From Streptomyces mangrovisoli (GTDB lineage Bacteria > Actinomycetota > Actinomycetes > Streptomycetales > Streptomycetaceae), in assembly GCF_000974985.2 (NCBI RefSeq), contig NZ_LAVA02000023.1, positions 22,308-86,307 of the forward strand: DNA of 64,000 nt, in the 5' to 3' direction. Shown piece by piece: positions 26,200-40,114 of this stretch. The notes below the pieces were generated by a model. It worked only from the letters and a program-made list of their open reading frames with translations. It was not told where the DNA came from and searched no databases. Every line of letters begins with the position of its first letter. Within the stretch, counting starts at the first letter, position 1. Both the position numbers and the translations under genes were made by a program.

Positions 26200-26787
26200 A
26201 TGGTCAATCTGACGCGCATCTACACGAGGACCGGCGACCGGGGCACCACCGCGCTCGGCGACATGAGCCGGGTCGCCAAGACGGATCTGCGCATCGCCGC
26301 GTACGCCGACACCAACGAGGCCAACGCGGTGATCGGGACGGCGATCGCGCTGGGCTCGCTCGCGGAGGAGGTCGTGAAGGTCCTGGTGCGGGTGCAGAAC
26401 GACCTGTTCGACGTGGGCGCGGACCTCGCGACGCCGGTGGCGGAGAACCCCGAGTACCCGCCGCTGCGGGTCGAGCAGTTCTACGTCGACCGGCTGGAGG
26501 CGGACTGCGACCGCTTCAACGGCGAGCTGGAGAAGCTGCGCTCGTTCATCCTGCCCGGCGGCACCGCGGGGGCGGCCCTGCTGCACCAGGCGTGCACGGT
26601 GGTGCGCCGGGCCGAGCGCTCCACCTGGGCCGCCCTGGAGGTGCACGGCGCCGAGGGGGCGGAGGGCAGCATGAACCCGCTCACCGCGACCTATCTCAAC
26701 CGGCTGTCGGACCTGCTGTTCATCCTGGCGCGGACGGCGAACAAGGAGACGGGCGACGTGTTGTGGGTTCCCGGCGGGGAGCGCTGA
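26200..26787 (+). CDS. Cob(I)alamin adenosyltransferase, PduO type
   Basis: A 195-residue ATP:corrinoid adenosyltransferase producing adenosylcobalamin, the cofactor of methylmalonyl-CoA mutase. It carries the signature I-Y-T-R-T-G-D-R-G-T-T-A-L-G-D at residues 4-18 and the R-R-A-E-R-S stretch of the ATP-binding site. N-R-L-S-D-L-L-F-I-L-A-R lies near the C-terminus. ATG 26200 gives the family start M-V-N-L-T-R-I-Y. It is divergent from the dehydrogenase. No cobalamin riboswitch is visible upstream. Confidence 0.92.
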   Translation: MVNLTRIYTRTGDRGTTALGDMSRVAKTDLRIAAYADTNEANAVIGTAIALGSLAEEVVKVLVRVQNDLFDVGADLATPVAENPEYPPLRVEQFYVDRLEADCDRFNGELEKLRSFILPGGTAGAALLHQACTVVRRAERSTWAALEVHGAEGAEGSMNPLTATYLNRLSDLLFILARTANKETGDVLWVPGGER

Positions 26788-26885
26788 GGGCGCTCCTCCG
26801 CCAGGCCCGGCCCACGGGGGGTGTCGGGCCCCGGCCCACGGGGGTCTCCGCGCTCGACGCTCCTCCGCCGGCCGGTGGGGCTTCC

Positions 26886-26907
26886 TCGCGCAGTTCCCCG
26901 CGCCCCT
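26886..26907. repeat. Dispersed palindromic repeat, cluster 3 (single copy)
   Basis: One inverted-orientation copy of the 22-bp repeat lies between the convergent adenosyltransferase and lipoprotein genes. A small hairpin CCCCTGACGGGG follows it. Confidence 0.8.
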
Positions 26908-26932
26908 GACGGGGCGCCCCTGAGGGGGTCTG

Positions 26933-27148
26933 TCAGTGGTCCTGTGCCGTGTCCTTGTCGGCTGCCGCGGCGGCCGACTCGGCGGCGTTCACCTTCTGCT
27001 CCATCTGCGGGTAGCCGGACGGCGTGGCGGCGTGCGGGCCCGGCTCCGCGGACCCGGTGTCGCCGCCGTGCCGGGCGCAGCCCGTGGTGAGCAGGGCCGC
27101 CGCGAGCAGCGCCGCGGCGGCCGCCCGGCGGGCCGTGGCGCGCGTCAT
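26933..27148 (-). CDS. Small predicted lipoprotein
   Basis: A 71-residue protein with a short basic start (M-T-R-A-T-A-R-R), a hydrophobic stretch, and the lipobox L-T-T-G-C at about residues 21-25. It should be processed by signal peptidase II and anchored to the outer face of the membrane. The mature part is polar, ends in A-A-A-D-K-D-T-A-Q-D-H, and has no recognised domain. Its start overlaps the stop of the upstream secreted-protein gene as ATGA. It is the last gene of the response regulator-kinase operon, so the two exported proteins may act with the kinase. Confidence 0.75.
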   Translation of the reverse strand: MTRATARRAAAAALLAAALLTTGCARHGGDTGSAEPGPHAATPSGYPQMEQKVNAAESAAAAADKDTAQDH

Positions 27149-27612
27149 CCCTTGCCCACCGTGATGCCGTTGTCCTTGCACCAGGTGCGGACGTCGGCGA
27201 GGTCCTGCTTGCGCTGCCGCAGGGTCGCCGGGAGCTTCTTGCGGAAGTCCAGCCGGTCCTGGAGGTAGGTGGCGACCGCGTCGTGGCCGGCCTGCTTGGC
27301 GTTGTCGACGCGGGCCTGGAGCCGGGCGACCGAACCGCGGGTGCCGGCGCCCGCGTCGAGCCGGGTCAGCGCCCGGTCGATCCGCTTCTCGATGCGCGGC
27401 ACCCGCTTGCACAGGGCGGTGGAGCCGTCGCCGGTGGGGGCGGGGGCGGGCGAGCTGTCCGCCAGCGCGGTGCCGGTCGTGGTGCCCGTGAGGACGGCCG
27501 TCAGCGCGAGCCCGGCCAGCAGGGTGCGCCGACGGCGCCGTACGACCGCCGTACGCACCGAAGCGCGCGGCGCCATGGGTGTGGACGTGCGGGTGGACCT
27601 GTCCGTGGACAT
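27145..27612 (-). CDS. Secreted coiled-coil hypothetical protein
   Basis: A 155-residue exported protein. The N-terminus is basic (V-R-R-R-R-R-T), followed by a hydrophobic core and a cleavage site near G-T-A-L-A-D, about residue 52. The mature part holds two Cys (L-C-K-R-V-P and T-W-C-K-D-N) that could form a disulphide, and amphipathic helices (R-I-E-K-R-I-D-R-A-L-T-R-L). It follows the kinase by 59 bp and overlaps the lipoprotein gene by 4 bp. Function unknown; the context suggests an extracytoplasmic accessory of the two-component system. Confidence 0.78.
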   Translation of the reverse strand: MSTDRSTRTSTPMAPRASVRTAVVRRRRRTLLAGLALTAVLTGTTTGTALADSSPAPAPTGDGSTALCKRVPRIEKRIDRALTRLDAGAGTRGSVARLQARVDNAKQAGHDAVATYLQDRLDFRKKLPATLRQRKQDLADVRTWCKDNGITVGKG

Positions 27613-27671
27613 GCGGGTTCCCCTCTTCCGGTCTGCCGGGCGGCCGTCGTCCGCCCGGTTCGTGACGGAGG

Positions 27672-29135
27672 CTAGGAACCGTCTTTGGGGAAACTCTGTG
27701 ACCGGTTCGTCCGGACTGTGCCGGTGAGCCAGTCGCGGCGGCCGGGCAGTGCGCCGCCGTCCGAGGGCAGCCGTACCTCGAACCGGGCCCCGCCGCCCGG
27801 GGCGTCGAGCACGGTCACCGCGCCGCGGTGCATCGCGGCCTGCTGGGCCACCAGCGTCAGTCCGAGGCCGGAGCCCGCGCTGTCGGGGCCGCGCCGGAAC
27901 CGCTCGAAGACCCGCTCGCGTTCGGCGGGCGGCACCCCGGGGCCGTGGTCGTCCACCCGGACCACGGCCTGCCCGTCCGCCCCGCACACGGTCACCTCGA
28001 CCGTCGCGGCCCCGCGCGCGTCCCGGCCGTGGGCCAGCGCGTTGCCGATCAGGTTGTCGCAGAGCAGTCTCAGGCCCGCGTCCCAGCCGTGCACGGTGAG
28101 CCCGGCGGGCGCCTCCAGGGTGATCCGGGCGTCCGGGGCGCGGCGCCGGGCGTCGGCCACCGCGGCGCCCGCGATCTCGCCCAGGTCGGCCGTGCGGAAG
28201 GCGTCGGCCTCCACGAGGTCGCCGCGGCCGAGTTCGCGCAGCATCACCAGCAGGCCGAGCAGCCGGGCGTGTTCGCGGCGCAGGTCGTCGAGGACCTCGG
28301 CGCGGTCGGGCTCGGCGAGGTGCGGGTGGGCGGTGAGGATGTCGACGTTGGTGCCGATGCTCATCAGCGGGGTGCGCAGTTCGTGCGCGGCCGCGGCGGA
28401 GAAGGAGCGGGCGGTCTGGAGCGCCTCGGCGGTGCGGGCGGCCTGCTCGTCGTAGCGGGCGAGGACGGTGCGCAGGGTGGCGGCGAGTTCGTCGACCTCG
28501 GTGACGCCGGTGGGCTCGTGCGGCAGGCGGGCCGTGCTGGTGCGCGGGTCGAGTCCCGCGGCGCGCCGGGTGAGCCGGCCGAGGGGGCGGGTGGCGCCCC
28601 GGGCCAGGCCCCAGGCGAGCAGCCCGGACAGCGGGGCGGCGAGCAGCGCGGTGCGCACCACACGGCGCCGTACCACCAGGAGTTGGGTGCGGTCGGCGGT
28701 GTCGGGGGCGAAGACCCACAGCGTGCCGGAGAAGCGGGCGCCGTCGAGCGGACGGGCCAGGGCGCGCCAGTTCCGGCCGCCGGAGCGCACGGTGACCGGC
28801 CCCGCGGCGGCCTTGGGCAGGGTGACGGAGGCGCCGGGCTGGGGGCCGCCGCTGAAGACGGTGCCGTCCGCTCCCACGACGCGCACGCCGACGTCGAGGG
28901 CGGCGCTGAACAGCCGCCGTTCCCTGGTGTCGGTGGCCTTGGGGCGGGCGCCGGCGGAGGCGCGCAGCAGGGCGCGGGCGTCGGGTGCCACGGCGGTCGC
29001 GCGGGCCCGCAGATGGTCGTCCCCGGCGCCGCGCAGATCGCGGGCGACGAGCTGGAGCAGCAGCCAGCCGCAGGCCAGCACGAGCAGCGGTACGGCGCAG
29101 CCGACGGCGAGTCCGATACGGGTGGAGAGCCTCAC
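27672..29135 (-). CDS. Sensor histidine kinase
   Basis: A 487-residue membrane kinase. Helix 1 is at residues 6-30 and helix 2 at about 160-180, enclosing an extracytoplasmic sensor of ~130 residues. A HAMP-like segment follows. The phospho-acceptor is His251 in A-A-H-E-L-R-T-P-L. The N-box (L-L-C-D-N-L-I-G-N-A-L-A-H-G) and G-boxes (D-H-G-P-G-V-P; G-S-G-L-G-L-T-L-V) are intact. The GTG start overlaps the response-regulator stop as GTGA. Signal unknown. The neighbouring chitinase makes a chitin-related cue possible, comparable to the ChiS/ChiR systems described beside Streptomyces chitinases. Confidence 0.9.
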   Translation of the reverse strand: MRLSTRIGLAVGCAVPLLVLACGWLLLQLVARDLRGAGDDHLRARATAVAPDARALLRASAGARPKATDTRERRLFSAALDVGVRVVGADGTVFSGGPQPGASVTLPKAAAGPVTVRSGGRNWRALARPLDGARFSGTLWVFAPDTADRTQLLVVRRRVVRTALLAAPLSGLLAWGLARGATRPLGRLTRRAAGLDPRTSTARLPHEPTGVTEVDELAATLRTVLARYDEQAARTAEALQTARSFSAAAAHELRTPLMSIGTNVDILTAHPHLAEPDRAEVLDDLRREHARLLGLLVMLRELGRGDLVEADAFRTADLGEIAGAAVADARRRAPDARITLEAPAGLTVHGWDAGLRLLCDNLIGNALAHGRDARGAATVEVTVCGADGQAVVRVDDHGPGVPPAERERVFERFRRGPDSAGSGLGLTLVAQQAAMHRGAVTVLDAPGGGARFEVRLPSDGGALPGRRDWLTGTVRTNRSQSFPKDGS

Positions 29136-29830
29136 GGGGTGTCCCGCAGGACGAATCCGACGCCGCGCACGGTGTGCACCAGCCGGGGGCGGCCGTCGGC
29201 CTCCAGCTTGCGGCGCAGATAGCTGACGAAGGTGTCGACGGCGTCGCTGCGCACGTCGAAGTCGTAGCCCCAGACCCGTTCGAGGAGCTGGTCGCGGGTG
29301 AGGACGAGCCCGGCGTTGCGGGCGAGCACCTCCAGGAGTTCGAACTCGCGGCGGGTCAGCTCCAGCGGGTGCCCGTCGCGCTCGGCGGTGCGGGCGGCGG
29401 GGTCGACGACCAGTCCGGCCACCCGCAGCGGCGCGCCGGTCACGGCCGGGGGGCGGCGGCGCAGCAGGGCGCGCAGCCGGAGCACCAGTTCCTGGAGGGC
29501 GAACGGCTTGACCAGGTAGTCGTCGCCGCCCGCCTGGAGCCCGGCGATGCGGTCGGCGGTCTCGTCGAGCGCGGAGAGCATGAGCACGGGCAGGTCGCGG
29601 CCGTCGTCGCGGAGCCGGGTGCAGACCTCGATGCCGCTCATGCCGGGCATCGACACGTCGAGCACGAGGACGTCGGGCGGGGTGTCGCGGACCGCGGTGA
29701 GCGCGTCGGCGCCGCTGCCGACGGCGCGCACGGCGAACCCGCTCAGCCTGAGGCCCCGTTCCAGGGAGCGGCGGATGGCCGCGTCGTCGTCGACGACCAG
29801 CACGGAGCCCGGGTGCGCCGTCTCGGTCAT
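29132..29830 (-). CDS. OmpR/PhoB-type response regulator
   Basis: A 232-residue regulator. The receiver domain is at residues 8-120 with phospho-acceptor Asp58 (V-L-V-L-D-V-S-M-P-G) and the Lys of L-V-K-P-F-A. A winged-helix effector domain follows at about 135-230 (L-T-R-R-E-F-E-L-L-E-V-L-A, then D-V-R-S-D-A-V-D-T-F-V-S-Y-L-R-R-K-L). It is the first gene of the minus-strand operon, is coupled to its kinase by a 4-bp overlap, and is divergent from the chitinase. Whether it controls the chitinase cannot be proved from sequence. Confidence 0.93.
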   Translation of the reverse strand: MTETAHPGSVLVVDDDAAIRRSLERGLRLSGFAVRAVGSGADALTAVRDTPPDVLVLDVSMPGMSGIEVCTRLRDDGRDLPVLMLSALDETADRIAGLQAGGDDYLVKPFALQELVLRLRALLRRRPPAVTGAPLRVAGLVVDPAARTAERDGHPLELTRREFELLEVLARNAGLVLTRDQLLERVWGYDFDVRSDAVDTFVSYLRRKLEADGRPRLVHTVRGVGFVLRDTP

Positions 29831-29971
29831 GCGTCCCTCCTCACCGTCCGGCCGGGCCGGAACCGTCCGGACAGGGTAAGGCCCCCGCTCGAACGGGTGG
29901 ACGGCAGCGTAAAGATCGACTCAAGTCGCTTGTGTTACGCGCAAGTTGACCTTGGGGACATTCAAGTCGGT

Positions 29972-30008
29972 AGTGGTCCAGACCTATTGACCCGTGGTCC
30001 AGACCTTT
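29972..30008 (+). promoter_or_regulatory. Paired chitinase operator repeats (dre-like)
   Basis: The 12-mer TGGTCCAGACCT occurs at 29974-29985 and 29995-30006, exactly 21 bp apart (two helical turns), and each copy is itself near-palindromic. Such 12-bp direct repeats are known from Streptomyces chitinase promoters, and they resemble the DasR responsive element (consensus near ACTGGTCTAGACCACT). They flank the -35 box of the chitinase promoter, so binding should block initiation until chitin degradation products appear. Confidence 0.88.
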
Positions 30009-30015
30009 CTATTCT
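29987..30015 (+). promoter_or_regulatory. Chitinase promoter (-35/-10)
   Basis: TTGACC at 29987-29992 and TATTCT at 30010-30015, with 17 bp between. The -35 box lies between the two operator repeats. A start point near 30022 would leave a ~60-base leader with a GAGGAGG ribosome site at 30069. Confidence 0.75.
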
Positions 30016-30080
30016 CCTCGGCACTGGGGCGTGAAGGCTCAGTCATGCCCCCACACCAAACACCCCCGAGGAGGCGCAGC

Positions 30081-31904
<1,824 letters not shown>

Positions 31905-31928
31905 TCCACACACCGCCACCCCCCACAG

Positions 31929-31961
31929 CCGCCGCGGCGGGACCCCGGTCCCCCGCGGCGG
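31929..31961 (+). terminator. Chitinase terminator hairpin
   Basis: CCGCCGCGG (31929-31937) pairs with CCGCGGCGG (31953-31961), and inside it GGGACC pairs with GGTCCC. A very stable stem 25 bp after the chitinase stop. Confidence 0.8.
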
Positions 31962-31999
31962 TGGCATTCCCAGAGACGCCCTCACCGATGCGCCCCGCC

Positions 32000-32081
32000 A
32001 GGGGCGCGGGGAACTGCGCGATCAAGCCCCACGCACCCGCGGAATGTCCAGCGCCCTGAAGGGGCGCGGGGAACTGCGCGA
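32000..32081. repeat. Dispersed palindromic repeat, cluster 4 (two direct copies)
   Basis: Direct copies at 32000-32021 and 32060-32081, exactly 60 bp apart. Each is followed by an almost identical tail (CCCCACGCACCCGCGGA). The repeating unit is therefore about 50-60 bp, not just the 22-bp core. It lies between the convergent chitinase and DUF2550 genes. Confidence 0.85.
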
Positions 32082-32177
32082 AGAGGCCCCACGCACCCGC
32101 GGACGACCACGCACATGCGGCAGCACGCCCGAGCCGACGGGCAGCCGGGGTCAGACAGTCAGCCAAGCGGCAAGCGC

Positions 32178-32630
32178 CTACGCGACATTCACCCGCTGGC
32201 CGGGAGGCGCCGCCTCCAGCCACGCCAGAAAGCCCGTGAGGGCATCCTCACTCATCGCCAGCTCCAGCCGCGTCCCCCGGTGGGCACACGCCAGGATCAC
32301 CGCGTCCGACAGCAGCGCCAGCTCCTCCTCGCCCTCCGGGACGCGCCGCCCCGCCACCTCGATCGCGGAACGCTCCAGCGTGCGGCGCGGACGGTAGGCG
32401 TAGGAGAAGACGCGGTACCACTCGATGCGGTCGCCGCTGTACCGGGCCACCCCGTAGCTCCAGCCCTTGCCGTCGGTGTCCGGTTTCTCCGGCACGTCCC
32501 AGCGCAGCGAGCAGTCGAAGGTGCCTCCGGAGCGCTGGATCAGCCGGCGGCGGGCCCCGAAGACGAACAGCCCGACCACCACCAGGGCCACCACGATTCC
32601 GCACACAGTCAGAGCGAGGACCATCGACAC
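32178..32630 (-). CDS. DUF2550 family membrane protein
   Basis: A 150-residue protein with one N-terminal transmembrane helix (L-A-L-T-V-C-G-I-V-V-A-L-V-V-V-G-L-F-V-F) followed by R-R-R and a soluble domain of the DUF2550 family. Typical stretches are F-D-C-S-L-R-W-D and S-Y-G-V-A-R-Y-S-G-D-R-I-E-W-Y-R-V-F-S-Y-A-Y-R-P. The GTG start at 32630 has GGAGG at ideal spacing; ATG 32624 is an alternative. It is conserved directly downstream of atpC in actinobacteria, separated here by the operon's terminator. Function unknown. Confidence 0.88.
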   Translation of the reverse strand: MSMVLALTVCGIVVALVVVGLFVFGARRRLIQRSGGTFDCSLRWDVPEKPDTDGKGWSYGVARYSGDRIEWYRVFSYAYRPRRTLERSAIEVAGRRVPEGEEELALLSDAVILACAHRGTRLELAMSEDALTGFLAWLEAAPPGQRVNVA

Positions 32631-32692
32631 CGACCTCCTCGTCTCCTAGGTACCTGAAACAGGTAACGGAACGGAAAAAACATCCATATCTG

Positions 32693-32742
32693 CCTCAGCC
32701 GCGGTCGGCTCCGGATCACTCCGGTGCCGGCCGCGGCTGAGG
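32693..32742 (-). terminator. atp operon terminator
   Basis: Perfect 12-bp arms CCTCAGCCGCGG (32693-32704) and CCGCGGCTGAGG (32731-32742). The interior can also pair (CTCCGG/CCGGTG region). It lies 24 bp beyond the atpC stop. Confidence 0.85.
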
Positions 32743-32765
32743 TACTTCAGCTCACGCGAGCGGTG

Positions 32766-33140
32766 TCAGTGCGACGCCGCCGCACGCAGTCGTACGTCCG
32801 CGCGGCGCTCGGCCGACGCGTCGGCGTCCGACTTCGCGCGCTCCAGCGCGCGCTCGGCACGCTGGATGTCGATCTCGTCGGACAGCTCGGCGATCTCGGC
32901 CAGCAGCGACAGCTTGTCGTCCGCGAACGAGATGAAACCGCCGTGCACGGCGGCGACGACCGTCCCGCCGTCGTTCGTGCGGATCGTCACCGGGCCCGAC
33001 TCCAGCACACCGAGCAGCGGCTGGTGACCGGGCATGACGCCGATGTCGCCGGACGTGGTGCGCGCGACGACCAGGGTGGCCTCGCCGGACCAGACCTCTC
33101 GGTCGGCCGCGACCAGCGCGACGTGCAGCTCAGCAGCCAA
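32766..33140 (-). CDS. atpC: ATP synthase F1 subunit epsilon
   Basis: A 124-residue epsilon subunit of the central stalk of F1, which couples rotation to catalysis and inhibits hydrolysis. The N-terminal beta-sandwich is clear (A-E-L-H-V-A-L-V-A-A-D-R-E-V-W-S-G-E-A, then G-D-I-G-V-M-P-G-H-Q-P-L-L). The C-terminal helical part is R-A-E-R-A-L-E-R-A-K. The start is TTG 33138-33140 after a GGAG-like site. It is the last gene of the operon, 111 bp after atpD. Confidence 0.95.
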   Translation of the reverse strand: MAAELHVALVAADREVWSGEATLVVARTTSGDIGVMPGHQPLLGVLESGPVTIRTNDGGTVVAAVHGGFISFADDKLSLLAEIAELSDEIDIQRAERALERAKSDADASAERRADVRLRAAASH

Positions 33141-33251
33141 GGGTGGCTCCTCGGGTCACCACCCGGCGGTTGTGCCGGGTGTTGGTTACAAGTCTAGTGG
33201 GCGAACGAAGGGGGGCGGGACGCGCCCGCCCCCCTCACGCGAGCACGATGC

Positions 33252-35602
<2,351 letters not shown>

Positions 35603-35623
35603 GAGTCAGGTCCCTTCCCTACG

Positions 35624-37213
35624 TCACTTGGCCGAGGCCGGGGCGTCCTCGCCGAGAAGCTTGCCGTCCGAGGTCTCGAACTGCTTCTTGAAGGCGGCGA
35701 TGCCGTCGGCGATGGCGGTGAGAGTGTCGTCCGACATCTTGCCGCCCTCCTTGATGGAGGTCATGAGGCCCTGCTCCGAGCGGTGCAGGTACTCCAGGAG
35801 CTCCTTCTCGAAGCGGCGGATGTCGGCCACCGGGACGTCGTCCATCTTGCCGGTGGTACCGGCCCACACGGAGACGACCTGGTCGGCGGTCGGCATCGGC
35901 TGGTACTGAGCCTGCTTGAGCAGCTCGACCAGACGCTGACCGCGCTCCAGCTGCGACTTCGACGCCGCGTCCAGGTCGGAACCGAAGGCGGCGAACGCCT
36001 CCAGCTCGCGGTACTGGGCGAGGTCCAGACGCAGACGGCCGGAGACCTGCTTCATCGCCTTGTGCTGCGCGGAACCGCCGACTCGGGAGACGGAGATACC
36101 GACGTTCAGCGCGGGGCGCTGACCGGCGTTGAAGAGGTCCGACTCCAGGAAGCACTGGCCGTCGGTGATGGAGATGACGTTGGTCGGGATGAACGCGGAG
36201 ACGTCGTTGGCCTTCGTCTCGACGATCGGCAGACCCGTCATCGAACCGGCGCCCAGCTCGTCCGAGAGCTTCGCGCAGCGCTCCAGCAGACGGGAGTGCA
36301 GGTAGAAGACGTCACCCGGGTAGGCCTCGCGGCCCGGCGGGCGGCGCAGCAGCAGGGACACGGCGCGGTAGGCGTCGGCCTGCTTCGAGAGGTCGTCGAA
36401 GATGATGAGGACGTGCTTGCCCTCGTACATCCACTGCTGGCCGATGGCCGAACCGGTGTACGGCGCCAGGTACTTGAAGCCGGCCGGGTCGGACGCCGGG
36501 GCGGCGACGATGGTCGTGTACTCCAGCGCGCCGGCCTCTTCCAGGGCGCCACGCACGGAGGCGATGGTCGAGCCCTTCTGGCCGATGGCGACGTAGACGC
36601 AGCGGACCTGCTTCTTCGGGTCGCCCGAGCGCCAGTTGTCGCGCTGGTTGATGATCGTGTCGACGGCCAGGGCGGTCTTGCCGGTCTGACGGTCACCGAT
36701 GATCAGCTGACGCTGGCCACGGCCGATCGGGGTCATCGCGTCGACGGCCTTGTAGCCGGTCTCCATCGGCTCGTGCACCGACTTACGGGCCATGACGCCC
36801 GGGGCCTGCAGCTCCAGGGCGCGGCGGCCGCTGGTCTCGATCTCGCCGAGGCCGTCGATCGGGTTGCCGAGCGGGTCGACGACGCGGCCGAGGTAGCCCT
36901 CGCCGACCGCGACGGAGAGGACCTCACCGGTGCGCTGCACCGGCTGACCCTCCTCGATGCCGCTGAACTCACCGAGGACGATGGCGCCGATCTCGCGCTC
37001 TTCCAGGTTCAGCGCGAGGCCGAGGGTGCCGTCCTCGAACTTCAGCAGTTCGTTGGCCATGGCCGAGGGCAGGCCCTCGACCTTCGCGATGCCGTCGCCG
37101 GCAAGGGTGACCGTACCGACCTCCTCGCGCGAGGCCGCGTCCGGCTTGTACGACTGGACAAAGTTCTCCAGCGCGTCCCGGATCTCCTCCGGCCGGATCG
37201 TGAGCTCCGCCAT
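35624..37213 (-). CDS. atpA: ATP synthase F1 subunit alpha
   Basis: A 529-residue non-catalytic nucleotide-binding subunit. Walker A is G-D-R-Q-T-G-K-T-A, the DELSEED-facing region is normal, and Walker B is [12 protein letters not shown]. The alpha signature [17 protein letters not shown] is present. The start [11 protein letters not shown] fits actinobacterial homologues; an upstream in-frame GTG does not. The 144-bp spacer to atpH is long for this operon and holds a hairpin. Confidence 0.97.
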   Translation of the reverse strand: MAELTIRPEEIRDALENFVQSYKPDAASREEVGTVTLAGDGIAKVEGLPSAMANELLKFEDGTLGLALNLEEREIGAIVLGEFSGIEEGQPVQRTGEVLSVAVGEGYLGRVVDPLGNPIDGLGEIETSGRRALELQAPGVMARKSVHEPMETGYKAVDAMTPIGRGQRQLIIGDRQTGKTALAVDTIINQRDNWRSGDPKKQVRCVYVAIGQKGSTIASVRGALEEAGALEYTTIVAAPASDPAGFKYLAPYTGSAIGQQWMYEGKHVLIIFDDLSKQADAYRAVSLLLRRPPGREAYPGDVFYLHSRLLERCAKLSDELGAGSMTGLPIVETKANDVSAFIPTNVISITDGQCFLESDLFNAGQRPALNVGISVSRVGGSAQHKAMKQVSGRLRLDLAQYRELEAFAAFGSDLDAASKSQLERGQRLVELLKQAQYQPMPTADQVVSVWAGTTGKMDDVPVADIRRFEKELLEYLHRSEQGLMTSIKEGGKMSDDTLTAIADGIAAFKKQFETSDGKLLGEDAPASAK

Positions 37214-37252
37214 CTGGGTTCCCTGCTCTCCTTGTTGGGCCCGAAGTTTCAC

Positions 37253-37287
37253 TTGGGGGGTATTCCACGAGTCGGGACTCCCCCCAA
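37253..37287. other. Hairpin in the atpH-atpA spacer
   Basis: TTGGGGGG (37253-37260) can pair with CCCCCCAA (37280-37287) across a 19-base loop, just upstream of atpA. It may affect processing or relative expression within the operon. No open frame uses this spacer; the rest is CTG/GCT-rich near 37338-37361. Confidence 0.45.
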
Positions 37288-37357
37288 AGAGAGGTGAATC
37301 CTCTGTACGGCCCAACCAGGGCCGTCGTAAGTACGTACTGCTGTTGCTGCTGTGCTG

Positions 37358-38173
37358 CTAGCTCGCCATGCGGCGGGCGGCGTCGTCGATCCGGTCCGCG
37401 AGGGAGCCGTTGATGACCTCGTCACCGACCTGCACCCGCACACCGCCGACGACGTCGGGGTCCACGTCGAGGTTGAGGTGCATCCGGCGGCCGTAGAGCT
37501 TCGCGAGGGCGTCGCCCAGGCGCTGCTTCTGCTGGTCGCTCAGCGGCACCGCCGAGGTGACGACGGCGACGACGCGGTCCCGGCGCGCTGCGGCGAGCTT
37601 GGACAGGGACTCGAGTCCCGCTTCCAGGCTACGTCCACGCGGCGCGGTCACCAGGCGCGTCACCAGACGCTCCGTGGACACCGCGGCCCGGCCGCCGAGC
37701 AGGCGGTGCAGCAGCTCCACCTTGGCCGCGGCGGTCGCCTTGCGGTCGGTGAGCGCGGCGCGCAGCTCGGTGTTCGAGGAGACGATCCGCCCGAAGCGGA
37801 ACAGCTCGTCCTCCACGTTGTCGAGCGTGCCGGCCTGCTGGGCGGCGGTCAGCTCGGCGGTGGCGGACAGCTCCTCGATCGAGTCGACCAGGTCGCGGGG
37901 CTGCGACCAGCGGGAGCGCACCATGCCGGACACCAGGTCGGCGGTCGGGCCGCCGACCTGGCCGCCGAGCAGACGCCCGGCGAGCTGGGCCTTGGCCTCA
38001 CCGTCCTGCGCCGGGTCGGTGAGGACCCGACGCAGCGACACCTCGCGGTCGAGCAGCGCGGTGACGGCCGCCAGCTCGTCGGCGAGCTGCGCCGCGTCCA
38101 CGGACGTGGTGTCCGTCAGCGCGTCGAGACGCTCGCGTGCGGCTGCCAGGGCCTCGCGGCTCGCTCCGTTCAT
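37358..38173 (-). CDS. atpH: ATP synthase F1 subunit delta
   Basis: A 271-residue delta subunit (peripheral stalk cap), long as in other high-GC actinobacteria (about 270 versus 180 in most bacteria). The OSCP-like C-terminal domain is clear: V-V-A-V-V-T-S-A-V-P-L-S-D-Q-Q-K-Q-R-L, then D-P-D-V-V-G-G-V-R-V-Q-V-G-D-E-V-I-N-G-S. Its ATG overlaps the atpF stop by 4 bp. Confidence 0.95.
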   Translation of the reverse strand: MNGASREALAAARERLDALTDTTSVDAAQLADELAAVTALLDREVSLRRVLTDPAQDGEAKAQLAGRLLGGQVGGPTADLVSGMVRSRWSQPRDLVDSIEELSATAELTAAQQAGTLDNVEDELFRFGRIVSSNTELRAALTDRKATAAAKVELLHRLLGGRAAVSTERLVTRLVTAPRGRSLEAGLESLSKLAAARRDRVVAVVTSAVPLSDQQKQRLGDALAKLYGRRMHLNLDVDPDVVGGVRVQVGDEVINGSLADRIDDAARRMAS

Positions 38174-38718
38174 CGCGCGGCCTCGGCCTTCTCCTCGAGC
38201 TCGTCGAGGAAGCGGTCGATGACGCGGGACTGCCGGGCGTGGTCCTCGAGGGACTCGCCGACGAGCTTGCCGGCCAGTTCCGTGGCGAGCGAGCCGACGT
38301 CCTGACGCAGCGCGGACGCGGCGGCCTTGCGGTCGGCCTCGATCTGCGAGTGACCGGCGGTGACGATCTCCTCGCGCTGACGCTGGCCCTCGGCCCGCAT
38401 CTCGGCGATGAGCGCGGCACCCTGCTCCTGCGCCTCCTGGCGCAGACGCGCGGCCTCGTGCCGGGCCTCGGCGAGCTGAGCCTTGTACTGCTCAAGGACG
38501 CTCTGAGCCTCGACCTTCATGGCCTCGGCCTCTTCGATGCCACCTTCGATCGCCGTGCGGCGCTCCTCCAGGACCTTGTTGATGGTCGGGAGCAGCTTCT
38601 TCCAGAAGAAGAAGAACACGATGGCGAAGGCGATGGCGCCGATGAGCAGCTCGGGGCCGGGCGGGACGAGGGGATTCTCCTTCTCCTCGGCCGCCAGCTG
38701 AACCAGGTTGGCGATCAC
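38170..38718 (-). CDS. atpF: ATP synthase F0 subunit b
   Basis: A 182-residue peripheral stalk subunit. One transmembrane helix near residues 25-45 (A-I-A-F-A-I-V-F-F-F-F-W) is followed by a long charged helix (E-A-Q-S-V-L-E-Q-Y-K-A-Q-L-A-E-A-R-H-E-A) that dimerises and contacts delta. The start is GTG 38718; an ATG two bases upstream is out of frame. It lies between atpE and atpH. Confidence 0.95.
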   Translation of the reverse strand: MIANLVQLAAEEKENPLVPPGPELLIGAIAFAIVFFFFWKKLLPTINKVLEERRTAIEGGIEEAEAMKVEAQSVLEQYKAQLAEARHEAARLRQEAQEQGAALIAEMRAEGQRQREEIVTAGHSQIEADRKAAASALRQDVGSLATELAGKLVGESLEDHARQSRVIDRFLDELEEKAEAAR

Positions 38719-38754
38719 ATCAGTGCCTTTCGTCTCTACGTGTCGGTGTGGGTA

Positions 38755-39889
<1,135 letters not shown>

Positions 39890-40114
39890 CACGGGCTCCT
39901 TCGGCGTGACGCATGGGTACGGCAACCTCGTTGTGTCGGCGCGGCGCGCAGCCGCGGATCGGCACCGGACTGGTGTTACGGATGTGAGGGCGGCTGGGGG
40001 GCTTCGAGCCTCGCGATCGAGCAGGCGTCAGCTCAGATGCCCGCGCCCACGATGCCGCAGTTGGCACCGGACGATAGCAGGAGATCCCCCGCTGCTTTAT
40101 CCCGCCCCTACCCC

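Noticed and set aside
29994..30080. Longer chitinase start at GTG 29994
   Set aside because: It overlaps the operator and -10 region, lacks a ribosome site, and would displace the signal peptide from the N-terminus.
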